A stretch of DNA of 11,458 bases from Clostridia bacterium (GTDB lineage: Bacteria > Bacillota > Clostridia > Oscillospirales > CAG-272): positions 1-11,458 of the forward strand of contig JAQXKW010000105.1 of assembly GCA_029010655.1 (NCBI GenBank), written 5' to 3'. Below the pieces are notes generated by a model, which saw nothing but the letters and a program-made list of their open reading frames with translations, had not been told where the DNA came from and searched no databases. The position numbers and the translations under genes are program-made. Shown here piece after piece: positions 1 to 5,156 of this stretch; position 1 is the first letter of the stretch, and each line of letters begins with the position of its first letter.

Positions 1-612
1 ATGATGATGTTCTTTGACACGGGATATTCCCGAATACCTGTTGTAGGAGAAAGCATTGACGATATTAAGGGCGTTCTCCATGAAAAGGATTTCTTCTATG
101 CCTATAATACGGGCAAGAAGGATTTGAAGCCCTATTATCAGAAGCCCCTTTACGTTTCAAAGCATGCAAAGGTTGACGACCTTCTCAGAGACCTTCAGAA
201 AGAGAAATGCCATATGGCGTTTGTTATTGACGAATTCGGCGGTCTTATGGGAATCGTCACAATGGAGGACATAATCGAGGAGCTTATCGGCGACGTTTGG
301 GACGAACACGACCAGGTGGAAACTCCCTTTTCGGAAAACGAGGACGGAAGCTATACGGTTGACTGCTCTGCGGAGCTTGACGATTTGTTTGACATTTTCG
401 ACTTAAAATATGATGATGACGAAAACGAAAAGCCCCAGACCGTAAACGGCTGGCTTCAAATGAGATTTGAAGGCATTCCCGACGAGGGCGAAAGCTTTGA
501 ATACTCCGGAATTTCCGTTCTCGTTACAAAATGCGACGAAAAAATGGTCAAAGAAATAATAGTTAAAAAAGCAGAAGAAGACGATACGCAGGCGCAAGAT
601 GCAGACGAATAA
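1..612 (+). CDS. CBS-pair / CorC-HlyC domain protein, C-terminal part (5' end outside window)
   Basis: This is the C-terminal 203 residues of a hemolysin-family (DUF21-CBS-CorC_HlyC) membrane protein. The reading frame is open from base 1, and the ATG codons there lie inside the first CBS motif, so they are not the true start. The SGYSRIP-like segment (TGYSRIPVV, residues 8-16) opens CBS domain 1. CBS domain 2 carries FVIDEFGGLMGIVTMEDIIEE (about residues 74-94), highly typical of the family. Residues about 115-190 form the CorC_HlyC transporter-associated domain, followed by an acidic tail. The N-terminal membrane domain (DUF21) must lie upstream. Family members are linked to Mg2+/Co2+ handling or efflux in some bacteria, but the substrate here cannot be told. 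The stop codon lies inside the 5' end of manA, giving a 14-base overlap. The family call is secure; the transport role is inferred. Confidence 0.9.
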   Translation: MMMFFDTGYSRIPVVGESIDDIKGVLHEKDFFYAYNTGKKDLKPYYQKPLYVSKHAKVDDLLRDLQKEKCHMAFVIDEFGGLMGIVTMEDIIEELIGDVWDEHDQVETPFSENEDGSYTVDCSAELDDLFDIFDLKYDDDENEKPQTVNGWLQMRFEGIPDEGESFEYSGISVLVTKCDEKMVKEIIVKKAEEDDTQAQDADE

Positions 613-1549
613 AAAAGCCCCATATCCCATGCTTATGACGCCCGTACCCCGTGAAATCATATGGGGCGGCACGAAGCTGAGAGAAAAATACGGGAAAGAT
701 GCACCTTTTCCGAAAATTGCAGAGTCATGGGAGCTTTCCTGCCGTGACGATGCCGTTTCCCGTATTGCTAACGGTGAATATGCGGGAATGCCGCTTAACG
801 AGTATTTGGGAATCAAGGCGGAAGGCTTTCCCCTGCTTATTAAATTTATAGACGCAGGAGATCGCCTGTCGGTTCAGGTGCACCCTGACGATACGGTTTG
901 CGATAAAAACGGACGCCCCCTGGGCAAGACGGAAATGTGGTACATTATTGAGGCGGACGAGGGAGCACAGTTGGTTTACGGTCTGAAGGACGGCATTACC
1001 CTTGAGGATTTCGCCCGTGCCGTTGACAGCGGCAGAACAGAAGAATGTCTCAACTTTGTTAATGTTTCTGCGGGGGACGTATTCTTTATTCCCGCAGGGC
1101 AGATTCATGCTATCGGCGAAAGGATAACGCTTGCGGAAATTCAGCAGAATTCCGACACTACATACCGTATTTACGACTACGGGCGCCGTGATAAAAACGG
1201 TAACGAGCGACAGCTTCATATTAGAGAAGCCCTGCGGTCAATCAAGCTGAGAAGCGAACAGGAAATTGAAGCTGTTCGGTTTTCTCGGGGCAGATTTGAT
1301 AATTGCATTGCCTCATGCGATAAATTCACTTCCTGCAAATACGAGATTTGCGGCACTCGGTCATTAAGTATCTGCGGTTTCGGCGCAATCATATGCGTCG
1401 GGGGTAGCGGCACCGTAATTTATGAAAACCGAGAATACAAAATCAAAACGGGAGACACCTATTTTATACCTGAAAACTGCGGCGAATTTACCGTCTGCGG
1501 AAATCTTACAATAATAACGGCAGAAGTAAAAAATACCGGCAAAGAATGA
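599..1549 (+). CDS. manA: Mannose-6-phosphate isomerase, class I
   Basis: This enzyme interconverts mannose-6-phosphate and fructose-6-phosphate in the cytoplasm, linking glycolysis to mannose and GDP-mannose metabolism. At 316 residues it matches the short Firmicutes type (B. subtilis ManA is about 315), a zinc-dependent cupin. Visible features are the N-terminal IWGG motif (21-24) and the metal-site segment SVQVHPDD (91-98, Gln93 and His95). Glu112 in KTEMWY and His170 in AGQIHAIG complete the expected zinc ligands. Arg190 in TYRIYDYGR is the catalytic arginine region. The ATG at 599 is taken as start with a weak GCAGG-like site about 6 bases upstream; in-frame ATGs at 629 and 635 are alternatives, neither with a good ribosome site. 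The 14-base overlap with the CBS gene suggests co-transcription and translational coupling. The stop codon sits in the loop of the terminator hairpin. Confidence 0.94.
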   Translation: MQTNKKAPYPMLMTPVPREIIWGGTKLREKYGKDAPFPKIAESWELSCRDDAVSRIANGEYAGMPLNEYLGIKAEGFPLLIKFIDAGDRLSVQVHPDDTVCDKNGRPLGKTEMWYIIEADEGAQLVYGLKDGITLEDFARAVDSGRTEECLNFVNVSAGDVFFIPAGQIHAIGERITLAEIQQNSDTTYRIYDYGRRDKNGNERQLHIREALRSIKLRSEQEIEAVRFSRGRFDNCIASCDKFTSCKYEICGTRSLSICGFGAIICVGGSGTVIYENREYKIKTGDTYFIPENCGEFTVCGNLTIITAEVKNTGKE

Positions 1550-1568
1550 TTCTTTGCCGGTGCTTTTT
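1528..1568. terminator. Bidirectional intrinsic terminator between convergent manA and lipoprotein gene
   Basis: Perfect 12-bp arms ACCGGCAAAGAA (1535-1546) and TTCTTTGCCGGT (1550-1561) enclose a 3-base loop that is exactly the TGA stop of manA. On the plus strand the stem is followed by a T tract at 1564-1568. On the minus strand it is followed by six T residues (complement of 1528-1533). It can therefore end transcripts from both sides. The minus-strand gene ends at 1567, inside this element. Confidence 0.95.
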
Positions 1569-2256
1569 ATTTACCGTTCATTATATTTCCGAAAACCTCA
1601 AATTCCGAATATACCTGACAGGCATATGTGAGACATTCGTTGCTGTCAAAGGACATGCTGAACATAACAATGTCAAAGTCATAGCTTGAAAGCAGTTGAC
1701 CGGATATTATATACTTTAGCATTGAAGCATCAATGGCGACGCACTCGCCGTCAATCACCTTATAGCCGAAATACAGCGAACCGCTGTTTCCCTCGGAAAA
1801 ATCCACTATATCGTCAGGGTCGTAAATTTCAGAGGAAGTGCCTACCTCCCCATACACCGCATAACCCTTGCCCAAAGAGAATTTTTCGCACACATCGGAA
1901 AACTTATCCCCGATTTTTACGCCGAAAGGAAGAACAGCGTCTGCTATTTTGTTTATTTCCGTATTGTCGGTGCCTGAAATTACCGCATTTCCGTCTGTAT
2001 ATGTGTTTGCAATACAGTTTTTCGGAAGCACATAGGTTTTATCTTTGTCCGAATATGTGATAACAAGGCTTAATTCAAAGCTTTCAGGCTCGGGGAGCGG
2101 GTCTTTTGTATTCTCGACCGTGTCGGAATCCGTAACCTTTTCGGTATTTTCATTTGTGGTTTCTTCAGGTTCCTTTCCGCCGGAGCAGGAACAAAGACCG
2201 AAAAGAATGCAAAGGCACAAAAGAAACGCCGCAGTTTTTTTAATTACATTTATCAT
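1567..2256 (-). CDS. Putative lipoprotein of unknown function
   Basis: The 229-residue product is exported and lipid-anchored. It has a basic N-terminus (Lys6, Lys7), a hydrophobic stretch at 8-21 and a lipobox LCSC ending at Cys24, the predicted lipidated cysteine. Residues 25-58 are a Glu/Thr/Asp-rich low-complexity linker, as usual for lipoproteins anchored to the outer face of the membrane. The rest (about 59-229) is a globular domain I do not recognise, and it has no enzymatic motif I can name. The ATG overlaps the stop of the upstream phosphofructokinase gene as ATGA. No Shine-Dalgarno is visible before it, so translation probably depends on re-initiation after the kinase gene. Transcription ends at the shared bidirectional terminator. 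Export and lipidation are well supported; function is unknown. Confidence 0.85.
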   Translation of the reverse strand: MINVIKKTAAFLLCLCILFGLCSCSGGKEPEETTNENTEKVTDSDTVENTKDPLPEPESFELSLVITYSDKDKTYVLPKNCIANTYTDGNAVISGTDNTEINKIADAVLPFGVKIGDKFSDVCEKFSLGKGYAVYGEVGTSSEIYDPDDIVDFSEGNSGSLYFGYKVIDGECVAIDASMLKYIISGQLLSSYDFDIVMFSMSFDSNECLTYACQVYSEFEVFGNIMNGK

Positions 2257-3482
2257 AATACGAAATGAACCGGGAGACCGTTTTCATACTTTATCTGAAC
2301 CTCTCCCTGAATTAAGGGATAAATATACTTGAGGCACTCCTCGGTAACATTATTCCCTTCTTCGTTTATCATACTGCGGGGCACGCTTCTGACGGCGTTG
2401 GCAATACCGGCTATTTCCTTAGGCTCAAAAACAATCCTGCCGCCTTCCCTTTCCATAGCCATCATACAGCCTGTTTTTCCGTTCACAGCCGCAACTACTG
2501 CCGCCTGCGCTACGCCGAGAGACTCACTTATATCTGCACCTGACTGCAAATGAGCCGCACAACGCTGGCAAATATTCAGCTCAACGGAACGCACCTTACA
2601 GCCGATTTTCTCTTTAACCAAAAGTTCAAGAGCCTTGCCCGTGCCGGAAAGATACTTATGTCCGAATACGTCTGCGGCGCCGCTCTGTGCGCCCTCGCCG
2701 GCATACTTGCCGTTTTCGTCACGGACACCCTCTGAAACTGCGATTACCACGTTGGGATGCTTCAAAAGCGCATTTTTAACGTCTTCTATAAACTTATCCT
2801 TTGAGAAAGGCACCTCGGGGAGATAAATATAATCGGGTGCGGGACGTGAGAAAAGAGCCGGAAGCCCTGCCGCCGCCGTAAGCCAGCCTGCGTCTCTGCC
2901 CATTATTTCAACGATTGTAACGGCGGGAACCGTATATACCGCACAGTCTCTGTTTATTTCCGAAACGGTGGTAGCTATATATTTTGCGGCGGAGCCGTAG
3001 CCGGGGGTATGGTCCGTTCCTGCAAGGTCGTTGTCAATGGTTTTGGGAACACCGATAACTCTCATTTCCCAGTCACAGCCGCCCTGGAGATATTCCGTCA
3101 GCTTTGCCACGGTATCCATCGAGTCGTTTCCGCCGATATAGAAAAAATATCTAATATCGTACTTTTTGAATATGGAAATAAGATTTTCATAAAACTCCCT
3201 GTCCTCTGCGGGCTTCGGGAGTTTTTTTCTGCATGAGCCCAAAGCAGCGGCAGGTGTTGCCGCAAGTGTTTCCAGCATTTCTTCGTTACCGTCGAAAATT
3301 GCCGTAAGGTCTGCAAAATCTTCTCTCAAAAGACCCTCTATTCCGTTTTTCATGCCGTACAGCACGCTGACTGCTCCCTTATTCTCAAGGGAGCCTTTTA
3401 TTACGCCTGCAAGCGTTGCGTTAATAGCCGCCGTGGGACCGCCTGACTGTCCTACAACAGCCGCTCCTATTAGCTGTTTCAT
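2253..3482 (-). CDS. pfp: 6-phosphofructokinase, predicted PPi-dependent type
   Basis: This enzyme phosphorylates fructose-6-phosphate to fructose-1,6-bisphosphate in glycolysis. Its 409 residues are longer than ATP-type PfkA (about 320) and fit the longer PPi-PFK group. Visible motifs are GQSGGPT (11-17), GGNDS (117-121), PKTIDND (146-152, catalytic Asp150) and MGRDAGW (194-200). The two positions that set phosphoryl donor in the family are Asp120 (Gly104 in E. coli PfkA) and Lys147 (Gly124 in E. coli). Both are the PPi-type residues, so pyrophosphate is the predicted donor, which would make the reaction reversible. The ATG has a GAAAGGGA-type ribosome site 7-9 bases upstream and a consensus sigma-A promoter. 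It is the first gene of an operon with the lipoprotein gene. The PFK family call is certain; donor choice is inferred from residues. Confidence 0.93.
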   Translation of the reverse strand: MKQLIGAAVVGQSGGPTAAINATLAGVIKGSLENKGAVSVLYGMKNGIEGLLREDFADLTAIFDGNEEMLETLAATPAAALGSCRKKLPKPAEDREFYENLISIFKKYDIRYFFYIGGNDSMDTVAKLTEYLQGGCDWEMRVIGVPKTIDNDLAGTDHTPGYGSAAKYIATTVSEINRDCAVYTVPAVTIVEIMGRDAGWLTAAAGLPALFSRPAPDYIYLPEVPFSKDKFIEDVKNALLKHPNVVIAVSEGVRDENGKYAGEGAQSGAADVFGHKYLSGTGKALELLVKEKIGCKVRSVELNICQRCAAHLQSGADISESLGVAQAAVVAAVNGKTGCMMAMEREGGRIVFEPKEIAGIANAVRSVPRSMINEEGNNVTEECLKYIYPLIQGEVQIKYENGLPVHFVL

Positions 3483-3514
3483 GTTAATTCCCTTTCAAAT
3501 TTATATCTGAATTG

Positions 3515-3543
3515 ATTATAACACTCATTTTTAATTTCGTCAA
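3515..3543 (-). promoter_or_regulatory. Sigma-A promoter for pfp-lipoprotein operon
   Basis: Read on the minus strand, TTGACG (-35, 3543-3538) is separated by exactly 17 bases from a perfect TATAAT (-10, 3520-3515). The expected transcript start near 3508 leaves a leader of about 26 bases before the ATG at 3482, including the GAAAGGGA ribosome site. This is a near-consensus vegetative promoter, suggesting strong constitutive expression. It points away from spoIIAA. Confidence 0.88.
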
Positions 3544-3641
3544 CCGAAAAAATATTATTGGGCTACCTCATACGACAAAAATATCGTTTCCCCGGAAGTA
3601 TTATTGTATTGAAGCTGAAAAGCACAGAAAGGACGGCAAAA
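3544..3641 (+). other. spoIIAA leader region without a recognised promoter
   Basis: This is the plus-strand upstream region of the spoIIA operon, opposite the pfp promoter. I looked for a sigma-H (AGGAWWT / GAAT), sigma-F/G or sigma-A site. The best fragments are a GGAAGTAT at 3595-3602 and a TATTAT at 3599-3604, neither with a partner at correct spacing. The operon promoter presumably lies here but is not identified. The only clear signal is the ribosome site at 3627-3633. Confidence 0.5.
3627..3633 (+). promoter_or_regulatory. Ribosome-binding site deciding the spoIIAA start
   Basis: GAAAGGA lies 8 bases before the ATG at 3642. The frame is open further upstream to a TTG at 3558, but that codon has no ribosome site and the extra 28 residues are not part of the SpoIIAA family. 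This site therefore fixes the start at 3642. Confidence 0.85.
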
Positions 3642-3971
3642 ATGAGTATCGGTAGCGCACAGCTTAAAACAGAATGCAACGGCGGCGTTCTGACTGCATA
3701 TGTTTCAGGCGAGATAGACCATCACACTTCAAAGGAACTGAGAAATAAAATAGACGCATGCCTGGGGGAGCTTTCGCCGGACAAGCTGACAATTGACCTA
3801 TCCGGCGTCACCTTTATGGACAGCTCAGGGCTTGGGCTGATTATGGGAAGATTCAGGCTGACAGAGTCTGCGCATATTAATTTTTCCGTAAAAGGAGTGC
3901 CGCCGAGGGCGGCGCAGATGTTCAGCATGGCAGGGCTTGAGAGAATTATCGATTTTGAACAGGAGAAATAA
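3642..3971 (+). CDS. spoIIAA: Anti-sigma-F factor antagonist SpoIIAA
   Basis: This cytoplasmic STAS-domain anti-anti-sigma factor binds SpoIIAB in the forespore and frees sigma-F. The product is 109 residues from the ATG at 3642, close to B. subtilis SpoIIAA (about 117). The motif SGEIDHHTSKELR (22-34) matches the B. subtilis protein closely. MDSSGLGLIMGR (59-70) holds the regulatory phosphorylation site, with Ser61 equivalent to B. subtilis Ser58, the residue phosphorylated by SpoIIAB and dephosphorylated by SpoIIE. SMAGLERIIDFE (95-106) is the conserved C-terminal segment. It is the first gene of the spoIIA operon and is followed by spoIIAB after a single base. In Bacillus this operon is read by sigma-H; I could not find a convincing sigma-H site in 3544-3641. 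dacF, which lies upstream in B. subtilis, is absent. Confidence 0.96.
   Translation: MSIGSAQLKTECNGGVLTAYVSGEIDHHTSKELRNKIDACLGELSPDKLTIDLSGVTFMDSSGLGLIMGRFRLTESAHINFSVKGVPPRAAQMFSMAGLERIIDFEQEK
3961..3965 (+). promoter_or_regulatory. Ribosome-binding site deciding the spoIIAB start
   Basis: AGGAG sits inside the last codons of spoIIAA, 7 bases before the ATG at 3973. It favours that ATG over an upstream in-frame TTG at 3937 that would overlap spoIIAA and add 12 non-family residues. Confidence 0.88.
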
Positions 3972-3972
3972 A

Positions 3973-4407
3973 ATGGTAAAGAGAACTAATTACCTTCGGT
4001 GCGAATTTGAGTCTTTTTCCCGCAACGAAGCGCTGGCAAGGGCTCTGGTTTCGTCCTTTGCGATACAGCTTGACCCCACGGTTTCGGAGCTTACGGACCT
4101 GAAATGCGCCGTTTCCGAAGCCGTAACAAATTCAATTGTTCACGGGTACAGAGACTGTGTGGGCAAAATAATTATGACTATGTGTTCCTACGACGACAGG
4201 CGAATAAAAATTGAAATCCGTGACAAGGGCGTAGGAATTGAGAACATAGAAAAGGCTATGGAGCCTTTATACACCACAGACGCCGAAAATGAACGGAGCG
4301 GCATGGGCTTTACCGTTATGGAGAGCTTTACGGACAAGCTGAGAGTACGGAGCGCACCGGGACGGGGTACAAAAATAACGCTTATTAAAAAGCTCACTCC
4401 TATGTAA
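3973..4407 (+). CDS. spoIIAB: Anti-sigma-F factor / serine kinase SpoIIAB
   Basis: SpoIIAB is a cytoplasmic GHKL-fold protein that sequesters sigma-F and uses ATP to phosphorylate SpoIIAA. The product from the ATG at 3973 is 144 residues (B. subtilis 146). The N-box AVSEAVTNSIVHGY (46-59) contains Glu49, equivalent to catalytic Glu46, and Asn53, the Mg2+ ligand. The G1 box is RDKGVGI (83-89) and the G2 box ERSGMGFTVME (107-117) forms the ATP lid region. The segment SRNEALARALVSSF (16-29) aligns with the B. subtilis surface that contacts sigma-F and SpoIIAA; Arg23 corresponds to its key Arg20. It sits one base after spoIIAA and 29 bases before sigF, in the conserved spoIIA order. Confidence 0.97.
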   Translation: MVKRTNYLRCEFESFSRNEALARALVSSFAIQLDPTVSELTDLKCAVSEAVTNSIVHGYRDCVGKIIMTMCSYDDRRIKIEIRDKGVGIENIEKAMEPLYTTDAENERSGMGFTVMESFTDKLRVRSAPGRGTKITLIKKLTPM

Positions 4408-4423
4408 ACTACATAAATTATTT

Positions 4424-4429
4424 AGGGAG
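4424..4429 (+). promoter_or_regulatory. Ribosome-binding site for the TTG start of sigF
   Basis: AGGGAG lies 7 bases before a TTG at 4437. The next in-frame ATG is deep inside conserved sigma region 2, so this ribosome site and the uncommon TTG codon define the true start. Confidence 0.85.
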
Positions 4430-4436
4430 TGATATT

Positions 4437-5156
4437 TTGTCTGAATACAGTTCAAATACTGCGTATATTGAAGAAGCACAGCAGGGCAACGAACAGGCGG
4501 CGGAGGAGCTTATAAAAAAGAATTACCCCCTTGCGGTTTCCCTTGCAAGGAGGTTTTCGGGACGCGGTGTTGACACGGAGGATTTAATTCAGCTTGCCCT
4601 CATCGGAATGTTAAAGGCAATCCGAACCTTTGATTTAAGCCGCGGAACGGCTTTTTCAACCTATGCCGTGCCCCTTATTATGGGCGAAATCAGAAAATTT
4701 CTCCGTGACGACGGATTAATAAAGGTAAGTCGAGAAAACAAGAAAAACGGCGCCGTAATTCTGCACGCACGGGAGGAATTTCAGGAAAAGCACGGCAGAG
4801 AGCCTCATATTGAGGAGCTTTGCTCTCTCACGGGGCTTACAAAGGAGGAGGTATGCGACGCTCTCAATTCCTCAAAGCCCGTTGCGTCTCTGTTTGAGCC
4901 CATAGGAAACAACGAGGGCTACACAGTAGAAAATTCCCTTGAGGATTTGGGCTCGTCAATCGACTCGGCTTTCGACAGGATAGCCCTTTCGGAGGCTTTG
5001 AAAAAGCTGCCGAAAGAGTCTCAAAAGCTGATAATCCTGCGGTATTTCAAGGATATGTCTCAGCAAAGGACTGCCGAAATAATGGGTCTGTCTCAGGTTA
5101 AGGTTTCCAGAAAGGAAAAGAAAATAATTGAGGAGCTCAGAAAAAGCATAGTTTAG
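4437..5156 (+). CDS. sigF: RNA polymerase sporulation sigma-F factor
   Basis: Sigma-F is the first forespore-specific sigma factor, held inactive by SpoIIAB until SpoIIAA releases it. The product is 239 residues (B. subtilis 255). Region 2 spans about 29-95, with DLIQLALIGMLKAI (49-62) and FDLSRGTAFSTYAVP (65-79) for core binding and -10 recognition, and GEIRKFLRDDG (83-93). Region 3 spans about 98-150 and contains the REPHIEEL helix (121-128). Region 4 spans about 185-236; its helix-turn-helix, SQQRTAEIMGLSQVKVSRKE (208-227), recognises the -35 element. Sigma-G is a close paralogue, but the spoIIAA-spoIIAB context settles the call as sigma-F. Translation begins at TTG. The stop overlaps the convergent gene by 4 bp, and spoVA genes, common downstream in Bacillus, are absent. 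Confidence 0.95.
   Translation: MSEYSSNTAYIEEAQQGNEQAAEELIKKNYPLAVSLARRFSGRGVDTEDLIQLALIGMLKAIRTFDLSRGTAFSTYAVPLIMGEIRKFLRDDGLIKVSRENKKNGAVILHAREEFQEKHGREPHIEELCSLTGLTKEEVCDALNSSKPVASLFEPIGNNEGYTVENSLEDLGSSIDSAFDRIALSEALKKLPKESQKLIILRYFKDMSQQRTAEIMGLSQVKVSRKEKKIIEELRKSIV

Noticed and set aside
725..1219. 164-codon open frame on the minus strand
   Set aside because: It is antisense to the catalytic core of manA, whose conserved motifs explain the sequence.
3558..3641. N-terminal extension of spoIIAA from a TTG at 3558
   Set aside because: There is no ribosome site before it and no family match for the extra 28 residues. The ATG at 3642 has a strong ribosome site and gives the expected length.
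3937..3972. N-terminal extension of spoIIAB from a TTG at 3937
   Set aside because: It would overlap spoIIAA and adds non-family residues. AGGAG points to the ATG at 3973.
5118..5144. Short TGAG-CTC-CTCA stem followed by a T-rich stretch on the minus strand after the LtaS-like gene
   Set aside because: The stem is only 4 bp, too weak for an intrinsic terminator, and lies inside conserved sigF coding sequence.
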